This document shows positions 21,131 to 31,192 of a stretch of DNA of 64,000 nt, one piece after another. The DNA comes from Paratinospora sagittata (Eukaryota; Streptophyta; Magnoliopsida; Ranunculales; Menispermaceae), in the NCBI GenBank assembly GCA_035771175.1, contig CM069610.1, positions 21,604,501-21,668,500 of the forward strand, written 5' to 3'. Every line of letters begins with the position of its first letter. The stretch's first letter is position 1. The translations under genes were made by a program, and so were the position numbers. Under the pieces are notes generated by a model. It saw only the letters and a program-made list of their open reading frames with translations, ran no database searches and had not been told where the DNA came from.

Positions 21131-21890
21131 TGTCACACCCTAACTTTTCCAACTCGATCACGTGTTGTATAATGGAAAGCGACTGACCTAGGTCACCTAA
21201 TTGAGGGCGTGAGTGTATATTATGAACCACTAATGTACTTAAAATCAATGAGATGTTTATGTTACAAAAGGAACCTGAGTCTAAGGACATAGGCTCATAA
21301 CCCTAACCTTACCTTGAATACATATTCAAGTTCTTCAGGACTTGATGTCAAGATATTTACCTTACACTACAAGAAAATCACAATACGAGGACGTTTGAAA
21401 AAATGATCGAAAACGTCCATGAAGCCCTTTTAGGACATTTTGAGTAGTCTTTGTATAACGATTTTCTTGTAGTGTTAGTTCTATCATGGACCACATCATG
21501 TTCATGAAATTAAGTCCTCCAAGAACACCAAATACCCTGATATTCTTAATCATGCAGGCATCACAAGACTAGAACCATTTCTAAAGAATAACATATATAA
21601 TTAAGCTATTTGAAAGACAGGTTTAATGACAATGGCCAATAAATTACACTTTATTGAATGGAAGATATGTATTCACCATAACACCAACTTAATCAAAATT
21701 ACCAATAAACATTAATAATAATGAATGTAACTGACACCTTATAGAACAAATTAATAAGACTATTAACTAAATCCAAATCTACTTCATTGGTTGGTCCTAC
21801 TGCTACCAACTCCTTAAACGGAATTCGACTCATAGTGCATCATTAATTAGTTCTTACAAGAGATATGGGGGTGAGCTAATGCCTAGTAGG
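21131..21890 (-). mobile_element. Gy-G LTR, minus copy, inner segment
   Basis: Starts TGTCACACCCTAAC and is the reverse complement of the plus copy (20384-20892 and 9820-9967), for example the region of GATGGAATTCATGATAGGAC. It is interrupted by a CACTA MITE at 21365 and by a solo copia LTR from 21891, after which the same LTR resumes at 24359. Confidence 0.75.
21365..21474. mobile_element. CACTA-type MITE, 110 bp, with TTA target duplication
   Basis: Ends CACTACAAGAAAATC and GATTTTCTTGTAGTG are perfect inverted repeats, typical of CACTA (En/Spm) transposons. TTA at 21362-21364 is repeated at 21475-21477. The opposite-strand copy of the host LTR at about 20657 reads straight through with one TTA. 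The interior carries GGACGTTT and AAAACGTCC. Confidence 0.92.
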
Positions 21891-22534
21891 TGTTGACTTA
21901 AGTGGTTTTTCACTTAGTATTCTCCTAAGTGTTTTGATGCTTACAAAAAATATAATCACCGTACTAATGTCTTTGACGTAATTGTTTCAGTGCTAACTAG
22001 CTATATCAGATGTATTCAACTACACTGTCAAAGCATGTAGAAGGAACAACACCTTACGAAGATTCAAGAGCTTCATAGTTGTATTTATTTCTTATAATCT
22101 TAGTGTTGTGGACTAACATTTACATGTTCCAACCACCCATGATTTGCATCGTTTCAAAAACCATTCATATAGTTTATTATACTCATGCATATACATTATT
22201 ATATAATTAATCATGCATGCACATACATTAGTTCCATAATTATGTTTTCACATAGTTAAAATTGTTTATCACGCATATATTGATCAGTGATTAACATGCA
22301 TTCATTTTATCAACTTTGCATGGTTTTATCGTTTCACATGTATTGTACTTATTGTTTTCATCATTGGTTTAATCGATCGAATCAAGCATATTTAACTGTG
22401 TTAATTGCACCTTAATCGTGTCAAAAATGTTTTAAAATATTTTTAAATGTTAATCTATGTTTTTGACAATGTCCTAAACCTATCATGATAAAAAAATTGA
22501 GTTTCTTTCACTTAAACACGCTCTTATAGTGAGG

Positions 22535-22990
22535 AACGTCACTACAAGAAAATCATTATACAAGGACATTTGAAAAATGTCTAAAAACGTCTTTTATGCC
22601 CTTTTAGGACGTTTTTTCAATTAGGATGTCGAATTTAAGGACGTTTTTAGCAGTCCTTGTGTAGTGATTTTCTTGTAGTGCGCTCCTGAGCTTTTTTCTG
22701 AGACTTGGTGCTTTTTTATTAGGGTTTAAGGAACGCGCTCCTGTGGCTTTTCTCTAGACTCAGAATTTTCTTGATCAGGGAAAAGAACGCACTATTGTTG
22801 CCAAGGAAAAAATAGGAAAAACTTTAAGAGTCAGTGGTTCTTGTTGAAGGAACCCGTTCCTATGCCCAATGGACATATTGAGGAACACGCTCCTTAATTG
22901 GAGGAAAATCTAAAAATTTTTAGATTTCAAACCAGAAATGAGCTTCTGTGTTTAGGAACGCGCTCTTGTGTTAAAGAACGCATTCTTGTG
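22535..22990. repeat. Degenerate GGAACGCGCTCC repeats in Co-3 LTR
   Basis: About seven near-palindromic units: around the MITE at 22534, then near 22731, 22783, 22848, 22881, 22953 and 22974, with variants such as GGAACCCGTTCC and GGAACACGCTCC. This is analogous in place and style to the GGACGCT arrays of the Co-1 and Co-2 LTRs but different in sequence. Confidence 0.7.
22540..22680. mobile_element. CACTA-type MITE, 141 bp
   Basis: CACTACAAGAAAATCA and TGATTTTCTTGTAGTG form 16-bp perfect terminal inverted repeats. Interior GGACATTTGAAAAATGTC and GGACGTTTTTAGC are related to the MITE at 21365. It interrupts one GGAACGCGCTCC unit of the LTR. The flanks CGT and CGC fit a 3-bp duplication with one mutation, which is not certain. 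Confidence 0.85.
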
Positions 22991-23917
22991 CCTCGGTGTA
23001 GTTTTATCTATAAATACCACACTTGCTCATTTGAAGAGCAACTTTTGCAAAATCTAGAGAACTTGTGTATTTTTCGTATAAGGCCTTTTACAAGCCAACA
23101 AAAGTTCTTGAGTCATTTAATCCTTCTTTCAAAGCAAAAGTTCAACAACATTTGATCATTTGATCCAATCTTTCGAATACTTCTCCACACTTTTCAAAAC
23201 CTTCCAAGTTTCTCTTGTGCAAGTATTCAAGACGATTCAAGTGTTTCTACATCTTTTATTGAGTCATGATCGTGATTTCTCACATCCAACTTCACACAAG
23301 AAGAGTCTTGGAGTTTCAATCTTACCTTGTGTATACATTTCTATACTTAGATTCTTGTGATTTTGGTTTATACAAATCAGTTTTGTGCTTAGATTATCAT
23401 CTTTAAAACTGATTTTGTATTGATTGTGTTTGTGAAACCCTATCTTGATCTTCATAACAAAATACCTTGTTTAGTGGCTTCATAAATAGTTTGTGATTTC
23501 GATTCATGTGTTAACATTATATTTCATTGAATTAAATTTTTTTATCATACTTGATTGTTTGATTCTTGATCTTACTCACATATTCATTTAGAATCATCAA
23601 GTTTTGATCATCGTAGTATATTGATTCTCTACTTTAAACTTATCATTGTTTAAAGTCAATATCTTGATAGTTGTACATATTCGATTCACTGTTTTACATT
23701 ATATATATTTGAATGGATTGCATATTTGAGAAAAACTATTTCGACACTTTGCATCATTTAAAATCATAGTGATTGGAATAGTAGTGTTAACTCATTCAAG
23801 ATTGTAAGTTTATATTGTTGAGAGTATTATTGGACACTTCTCTATATCTTTTGTAATCTTGATGTATTGTTGACTTGATTAAGTCAACTGGGACTAATAC
23901 CATATATTGTACATCTT

Positions 23918-24133
23918 GTAACCACGCCATTAAGTTGGTTACCTTGTAACTTTCTAGCCAAGCCCTAGTATAGGCTAGAGTGTGACTTTCTAATTAAGCC
24001 CTTGTGTAGATTAGCGTATATGGTTTTCTAACCAAGCCCTTATGTCGGTTAATGTAAGGTTATGAGCCAAGCCTTGATGTTGGCTTCTATAAACGACTTC
24101 TAGTCATGCCCGTAAGTTGACTAATCAATAGTG
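23918..24133 (+). repeat. Hairpin array in Co-3 LTR with changing stems and constant loops
   Basis: Six successive units form short stems around a near-constant AAGCCC-type loop. Stem pairs are GTAACCA/TGGTTAC (23918), CTAGCC/GGCTAG (23954), CTAAT/ATTAG (23989), TAACC/GGTTA (~24028), AGCCAA/TTGGCT (~24063) and AGTCA/TGACT (~24110). Stem sequences differ between units but pairing is kept. The array lies 220-440 bp before the LTR end. Confidence 0.8.
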
Positions 24134-24358
24134 TATTGAAAAATCCAGATCGTGGACAATTGGGTAGTGGACGTAGGTTCAAGGGGAATCGAATCACTCT
24201 AAATCGTTGTGCACATTTATTTATTTTCCCTACATGTTACTGCTTTTCTTAGTACCTTCTACGCACTTTAATTGATTAATTAAGTTAGCTAAAAGGTAAA
24301 GCGAAAAATCTACCAAGTCCAATTCACCCCCTTCTTGGATAGTGATACTGGGCCAACA

Positions 24359-25319
24359 GTAGGTCACCTTAGGCAATATACCTAAACTCTTATTTATTAG
24401 TAGGAAAATACATCAAATTCAACTAGATATTCAAACAAGTGCATACATTACATTACAACATTAATCTATTTTAAGAGTCGTTACTAACCATTCATTTGGT
24501 TTGTTGACCACCCAGGAGGATTCCCTTATCCCTCGAAACTCCTCTAGTTGGAGTCCAAAATTCACCTGCCATTTAGGCACGTAACCTTGGCCTTTCGAAA
24601 CACCCCAGGATAAAGCCAAGACACCATTCAATGTATTGTTATCTTTTTAGTGCCTCTTTAGTGAGGCAAATAATAAAACAAACATACCAACATGATCAAG
24701 GTAATGTAATAACATATTATGTCTTTATAAATCTAATCAGCGAATAAACACACCACAACTCATATAAAATCATAATTTAACAATAATCATTCCATAAGGT
24801 TGTCATGATTAAGAGTGCATGACAATGTTCCTCTAAATTAACTTCCAATCAGCAGCAAGAGCATGCAAGGAATATAGATCACAGTACATCTAAGAGCCAG
24901 CATAATCATGTACACATGTAGCACATAAATGACTAGCATGCAAATAATTTAAGAAAAGTAACACATATACACACATCTAATTTGAAATGATATAACACGC
25001 TAAAAATAAATAAAAATAAAGGAAAAGGTCGAGGATCACTCCCACATGTTATGCGTGTAATTCGTCGTTCAAATTCCTCGGCACGTGTACATCTCAACCA
25101 AAACACATACATAATCGTACCTAAATTAGTCACGGGTAATGATAGGTGTACTTTGCAAATTTTTTTTTTTTTTGAAAGCGTGTTCTTTGCAATTAAAAAC
25201 ATGTTACTTGGGGAAATGTAACGTGACATCGGCATAGTTGTATAATTATAAGCATATATGATATATTATTATATGCCTATAATATAAACATAGGTATGTA
25301 TAATATATATCGTATAATG
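24359..25319 (-). mobile_element. Gy-G LTR, minus copy, middle segment
   Basis: Resumes after the solo LTR with AATATACCTAAACTC and is the reverse complement of about 9020-9850 (landmarks CTCCTCTAGTTGGAGTCC, AACACCCCAGGATAAAG-like and GACATCGGCATAG). No coding sequence. Contains an A/T-rich end up to the next insertion at 25320. Confidence 0.7.
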
Positions 25320-26860
25320 TGTTGCGTAAAATTATTGCAAGTGCACAATATCGTTAACAAGTCATAAAGTATCGTTCTCATAGAGATTTGTTACCGAATT
25401 TCTTTGTTAAATATTAAAATTGTTTCACCCTAATCTTATCTAAACACCAATTAATATTCGTTGTAATCTAAACAATAAAGTTATATCTAAAACAAATCAA
25501 AATTAATCAAAGTAATTAGAATAATTAAAACTTAGAATTACAATCTTCTCTCATATTTCTATTGGATTTATCTAACTAGTTTTCAATTAATTAATTAATT
25601 ATATTTGTTAACCAAGAGTCTAAATTATTTACAAGCCTCTTTTGATGGTCAAGCAAAAATACCTCGAATAATTAAATATCTATATTTCTATGAAATTTAA
25701 ATTAAAACAAGATTTATTAAGATTATACTCTTCAATAGTTCTACATGTCACATGAGTATATTTCTATCTCACATGAACTCAATAGCTTTTGCCCTTATGA
25801 TTATATGTTATTTTAATCAAGTTCACAAATCTAAACTCCCTTCGTCAAGATCATATAGATTCAACAAATCATCTAATTAGTGATCAAGTAATTAGAAGCA
25901 TTAAGAACGGATTAAAATAAACAACTCTAAATAATCAATTAAAATCTAAAATCAAACATAAAATTCAATATTTATATGAGATTCAATTGTAACTTTAGAC
26001 AAACAACTTAGCTCATCATTGAAATAGAAGAAAACATAAAAATATTGATGAACATGTTGAATAGAAATAAGAAGAAACTAGAAAACCAATTGGAAGATGT
26101 TGACAATGCTCCCTTGTTTCCAACTTCGCTTTCTTCGCCTCCTTCGATTCAATTTCCTTCAGATCATTCTCTTCTCTCTTTTATCCTCTTTGATGTTTTG
26201 AAAACCCTAAAAAATGGCCTTTATATAGCTACAAGTCCATAGGAAGTCGTCCAAGAAGTGTCCAAGTCGAACTAGGAAAGTTCGCAACAAAATTAGCAAG
26301 TTTCTATTTTAAATCGCATATCCTCTTTCTTCCTTTCCGTTTTTCTTCTTTTTATCAACTATAAATCAACCTCAAAACTCTTTCATCTTATAGTATTTCA
26401 AGTAAGAAATCTAGAAAAACAAACCACGTCCAATTTGGAGTTAAATTGAGAAAGTTATGGCCGAAATGCAAAAATCGCGCATAATCAAATTTTCTTATGG
26501 GTTTTTACACCTGTTTTCTTGATTTTCTTGTGGACTTAGCCAATTTTCCATACTCCCAAGGCTTGGATGCACTTGTTTCTTCACTCTAACTCCCTTGGCT
26601 CCTCTTGCATAATGTCTTCATCTTTTCAATCATCATTTAGAACATCAAAGCACCTACAAAACACATCAAACCAAGTGAGTATCATGCTTTAACAATCTCA
26701 TGAACCAACCTATAGAAATTCGAGATAATACAAAAACACCAAAATGTAACTAAACTATCAAATAACCAAAGTTATGGTAAACTAACCTAATATATGAACT
26801 AAATACCATAAAACACACCTAAAACATGCTCTAAAACATATACTAAATACCTACTTATCA
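25320..26860 (+). mobile_element. Solo LTR or non-coding LTR element with TAATG target duplication
   Basis: Starts TGTTGCGTAAAATTATTGC and ends ACCTACTTATCA. TAATG at 25315-25319 is repeated at 26861-26865. No protein remnant of any kind is seen in the 1541 bp. The segment GCAAGTGCACAATATCG near the start is one I associate with a widespread plant LTR family, but I cannot name it. A TATA-like TTTATATAG lies at about 26219. Confidence 0.75.
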
Positions 26861-27700
26861 TAATGTAATAATGATATACCTATAATATAATATGAGTATA
26901 TATAATATATATTATGGTATAGTGTACTAATGTAATACAATAAGATATAACATGATAATATATATATCCATACATTTAATGATGATATAATATGATATAA
27001 ATAATATAGCAATAAAATTTACTATAATACATATGGTATATTTAGTGAGGGTGGTGTTCAAAACATATAATGTGCTAAATGAAAGTATTATACATATAAC
27101 TTAAATGTATAATTTATAAATGTTTTATATTCATATAGTGCATAAAATATAATTGTTAAATGTATAATGTATAATTAGGTGGGTGATGGTGTTTTTAGGA
27201 AAAAAAATTATTTTATGTATGCTGAGTGTCAACGCTATTTTTTGACGTTGGCACCTAGCTCCCTTAAAAGTTTTGGAATGTGTGTATGTTGCGCAGCATT
27301 TCAAACATCCAACGGAGGCTTGGTGTCAGCATCAAAAAATAGGGTTGACACCGAGCGATCTTTAGCATTATAATATATGTAAGAAAGAAGAAGTAGGTTG
27401 GGCGGCGGTGGTGGTGGTGACGGTGACGACGTGTAGCACTGGCAAATGGTGGAGAGAAAGAGAGAGAGAGTTTCCTCCCCATGAATGGTGGCAGCAGCAA
27501 CACGCTTGTTGTTGTTGCTGTTGCTGCTTTTCCCTGCAAAATAGAACAGGGAAAGAGAGTAAAACAGAAAGAAGATGGGGAGAGAAGCAGAGGGTGAAGA
27601 GAGAGATGAAAACACCAACAAGGTGTTCCTGGCCAGTGAGAAAAAGAGCACCGCCTTGCCCTGTTTTTGTTGTTTTTGTCTGGCGTTTTATGTGGCGTAT
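26861..27700 (-). mobile_element. Probable outer part of Gy-G minus LTR; AT-rich then low-complexity
   Basis: 26861-27180 is AT-rich and can be aligned loosely to 8840-8990 of the plus copy. 27360-27690 holds GGT, CAA/GCT and GA-rich simple repeats that open several frames on both strands. Their Ser/Pro-rich or poly-Gln-like products look like low-complexity shadows, so I call no gene. Gy-C is inserted at 27701 and the same type of DNA resumes at 33219. Confidence 0.4.
27221..27356. mobile_element. MITE-like element with 39-bp inverted repeats
   Basis: The left arm GCTGAGTGTCAACGCTATTT and the right arm (ending AGGGTTGACACCGAGC) pair at about 33 of 39 positions. Total length is 136 bp and there is no coding capacity. 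No target duplication is obvious. Confidence 0.65.
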
Positions 27701-28184
27701 TGTCACGGTCATGTTGTCACATGCACCGTCATGTCTTTTTCCTTGTAATCAGGAGTATTTTTAAATCTTGGGAGCCAGTATGATTGGCCTCACATTTTGA
27801 TGTTTCCTTTTGGGATTAGGGTAAAAGCTTAAGATCTACTTTGTAGGGGAGGTGGTAGTCGCCTAGAGATAGTGTTTAGGTGTCCCCTATAACCGAGCGT
27901 CCTTGTAAAGCTTTCAACGTGTCTCCCTTGTGGCTGCTTGTTATTGCTAGCTTGTGGTTCTCTAGCGATACCTGCTCCCCTAGGGTGGTGTGTGTGTGTA
28001 TTCCTTTCGTGTAAACACCAATTGTACAACATTTACTTGAGGTTAATATAAATATACTTCCAATTACTTGTTGCCTGTTTTTGTGTGTGTTATTGTTCTT
28101 TACTTGCAGATTGGCTGACCTTGTTATTTGATATTACCGAGTGTCGCACGAGTATTGCCTTGCCTCATTGACTCGCCCATGACA
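27701..28184 (+). mobile_element. Gy-C 5' LTR
   Basis: TGTCACGGTCATG to ACTCGCCCATGACA. Matches 32738-33218 throughout, for example GCTTAAGATCTAC and GGTTCTCTAGCGATACC, with scattered differences and small indels. Confidence 0.9.
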
Positions 28185-28186
28185 AG

Positions 28187-28198
28187 TGGTATCAGAGC
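28187..28198 (+). other. Gy-C primer-binding site
   Basis: TGGTATCAGAGC is a perfect complement to the 3' end of plant initiator Met tRNA, two bases after the LTR. Confidence 0.92.
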
Positions 28199-28204
28199 TT
28201 AGAT

Positions 28205-29215
28205 ATGAGAATGGCTACACAAAATCGGTCAACTAAGGATAGGTTGGATGAATTAGAAGCTCAAGCAGTGTCGTCTGCTGAGATGGCAACTACGTTGGAA
28301 CAACTGGTTGCGAAGATGGAATTACTTGAAAGAAGTCACCAATCATACAACAAATCTATGGACGCTATGGGTGAGGAAACCCATAGTGTGTTCCAAGAGG
28401 TTCGAGAGCAGCTTGATGACATGAATGCTAGGTTGAATGTCCTCACCAAACTTGCTAGTGGGACTGGTCCTAGGGAGACCAAGAGTTGGAAAAAGGTGAA
28501 GATCTCAGAACCGAAGCATTATGGCAGAACTCGAGATGCAAAGGAGTTGGAAAATTTCCTGTTCAATCTTGAACAGTACATTAAGGTGGCAAAACCAAAG
28601 ACCGAGCAAGATAAGGGTTTTATGGCTACCATGTATCTAATTGGTGATGCTAAGTTGTGGTGGCAAAACAGTTGTAGAGACATTGAGAACGGGTTGGTTA
28701 CAGTTGATACTTAGGCAGATCTCAAGAGAGAACTCAGACATCAATTTCTCCTGGAGGACGTGGGATTCTTAGCTAGACAGAAGCTTAAGAGATTCGCACA
28801 CACTGGTACCATTCAAGAAAACGTGAAACAATTTTCTACTCTCATGCTCGACATTCAGGGCATGGCCGAGGAGGATAAATTGTTCTTTTACTTGGATGGA
28901 TTGAAGTCGTGGGCTCAGACTGAGCTACGAAGGCAGCGTGTTGAAGATCTCCCGTTTGCGCAAGCCGCTGCAAAAAGATTAACTGATTATAATGCAAACC
29001 TTGGTGACAAGAAAAAACCCATAGCAATACCTCGAAACCTCACTCAGGGAAGGACGACGGTAGTGCCAATAAGCAGAAAAGCCAGTTTATCAAGGGAGTT
29101 TCATCTTCCAAGCAGGCATCCACATCTTTTGACTCAATGGCCAGTTCCAAAACAAAGCTATTGAAGTGTTTTTTGTGTTAGGGACCACATCGAGTAGCCG
29201 TTTGCCCTCAGACGG
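28205..29215 (+). pseudogene. gag: Gy-C gag
   Basis: An ATG at 28205 opens MRMATQNRSTKDRLDELEAQ and a coiled-coil-like N-terminal region (MELLERSHQSYNKS). The capsid core follows with FLFNLEQYIKVAKP and AKLWWQ. A TAG at 28712 interrupts before LKRELRHQFL. The knuckle is CFLC, then a stop, then GPHRVAVC near 29170-29210; the residue after CxxC is a stop codon. The frame also shifts in the 29045-29160 linker. Confidence 0.85.
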
Positions 29216-29269
29216 GTTCTCTAAACGCGTTGCAATCAGAGGGAACCTCCCAATCACATGTCTCGGAGA

Positions 29270-29816
29270 ATGAGTCAGGTGAACAGAGGATGGGTGCTCT
29301 CCGATTGTTGAATGCATTAAAGGGGAAATTTTCAGGGAAGCAGATGGGCGCGCTTAAAGGATTGATGTTTGTTGAACTCAAAATCACTGGTAAGACAACG
29401 CGTGATATGGTGGACACAGGAGCCACTCATAACTTCGTTGCTGAAGGTGAAGCCGAACGCTTGGGTCTCAAGTTGGAGGGTGACTCGAGCAAGATCAAAG
29501 CAGTTAATTCTGCTGCAAGACCTATCCATGGGATTGAGAGGTCATTCCTACGGAGGTGGGTAAGTGGTCAGGGAGGACCAACTTTATGGCCATTCCCATG
29601 GATGATTTTAAGGTGATATTGGGCATGGAGTTCCTGCATGAAGCTAAGGCAGTACGGATGCCTTACCTAGAGACCTTGTGTTTGCTGGGAGACTTTCCTT
29701 GCATGGCTCCAACAACAGTGGTGGAACCAAAGGACAAGAGAATTTCTGCTCTCCAACTCAAGAGAGGTCTCAAGAAGGGTGAGGACACGTACTTGGCTAC
29801 CTTAGTGGTAGGCAAA
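29270..29816 (+). pseudogene. Gy-C aspartic protease
   Basis: Catalytic motif MVDTGATHNFVAEGEAERLG at about 29408-29470 (DTGA intact). A frameshift near 29560 leads to the second segment FMAIPMDDFKVILGMEFL at about 29580-29640, then a linker ending at a TGA at 29817. Spacing and order fit the chromovirus retropepsin. Confidence 0.85.
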
Positions 29817-29869
29817 TGAGAAGAGGCTTAGCAGCCAGTCCTAGCTGCAGTGGTGTAGTTACTGGCGAG

Positions 29870-31185
29870 TTTCAAAGATGTAATGCCGACAGAACTTCCA
29901 AGGCAACTTCCTCCACGAAGACCCATTGATCACAAGATCGAGTTGATTCCAGGGGCGAAACCGCCTGCTAGTCGTCCTTACAGGATGGCACCTCTAGAGT
30001 TAGCTGAGTTGAGGAAGTAGTTAAGTGAGCTGATTGACTCAGGCTACATTCAGTCGTCGAAAACTCCTTATAGGGCACCTATTTGTTCCAAAAAAAACAC
30101 GACGGAAGTTTGCGGATGTGTGTTGACATAAGGCGTTGAACAAGGTAATTGTCCGGAACAAGTATCCCATCATTTAATTGTTGATTTGTTTGATCAACTT
30201 GGTGCAACCTGCTACTTTACGAAGCTGGACTTACGATCTGGGTATCATCAAGTTTGAATTGCCGAAGGAGATGAACCTAAGACCACTTGAGTTACTCGGT
30301 ATGGAGCGTTCGAGTACCTGGTGATGTCGTTTGGCTTAACCAATGCTCCAACCACATTCTGCACCTTGATGAATGAGATATTCTATGAGTACTTGGACAA
30401 GTTCGTGGTAGTGTACCTTGACGACATTGTCATATACAGCTCTACTCTGGAGAAACACATGAAACACTTGAAGATAGTGTTCGAGCTGCTGCAAAAGAAT
30501 CATCTCTATGTAAAAGAAGAGAAATGTTCTTTTGCTCAGATAGAAATTGCCTTCTTAGACCATTACATTGGTGGTGGCAAGCTGAAGATGGACATGTCGA
30601 AAGTTCGTGCTATCCAAGAATGGAAGGCCCCAACAACAGTATCTGAGTTGCGGTCTTTTCTCGATTTGGTGAACTACTATCATAAGTTCATCAACGGTTA
30701 TTCTGCACATGCAGCGCCTTTAACTGATATATTGAAGAAGGATCAACCTTGGGTTTGGTCAGAAAAGCGGCAACGTGCACTTGATGACCTGAAGCAAACG
30801 GTGATGGAAGATCATTCCCTTGCCCTTCCTGATTTGAGCAAACCTTTTGAAGTACATACAAATGCTTCAGATTTTGCACTTGGTGGGGTGTTAATCCAGG
30901 AGGGACATCCTTTGGCTTATGAGAGTTGAAAACTTTCTAAAGCCGAGCGTCGTTACACAACTCAAGAGAAAGGGTTACTAGCGGTGATCCATTGCCTTCG
31001 AACGTGGAGGCATTACTTGTTGGGGTCGAGGTTTGTTGTGAAGACAGACAATGTGGTTATTTCGCATTTCTTAACTCAGAAAAAGCTTACCTCGAAGCAA
31101 GCTTGATGGCAGGAGTTCCTTTCAGAGTTTGACATGGTACTTGAATATAAGCCTGGGCAAACTAATCAGTTGTCGAAGCACTAAG
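29870..31185 (+). pseudogene. pol: Gy-C reverse transcriptase and RNase H
   Basis: RT is traceable from PGAKPPASRPYRMAPLELAE (~29950) through several stops and shifts to FGLTNAPTTFCTLMNEIFYE and the active site VVVYLDDIVIYSS at ~30410-30440. RNase H begins FEVHTNASDFALGGVLIQEG, where the first catalytic Asp of the usual DAS motif is Asn. It continues RRYTTQEKGLLAVIHCLRTW and VKTDNVV. Stops lie near 30018, 30927 and 31105. Confidence 0.88.
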
Positions 31186-31192
31186 TAGAAAA

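Larger units (their letters stand above)
21891..24358 (+). mobile_element. Co-3: solo LTR of a copia-like element, GTAGG target duplication
   Basis: Starts TGTTGACTTAAGTGG and ends ATACTGGGCCAACA. The 5-bp duplication GTAGG is at 21886-21890 and 24359-24363. Removing it rejoins the Gy-G LTR (GCCTAGT... to ...AATATACCTAAACTC, as in 9790-9840). At 2468 bp, including a 141-bp MITE, it is long for an LTR. The last 60 bp (CCAATTCACCCCCTTCTTGG) resemble the ends of the Co-1 and Co-2 LTRs. Confidence 0.9.

Noticed and set aside
27301..27712. Several overlapping open frames on both strands, Ser/Pro- or Leu-rich
   Set aside because: They arise from GGT, GCA/CAA and GA simple repeats; all frames are open together and there is no domain, so they are low-complexity shadows.
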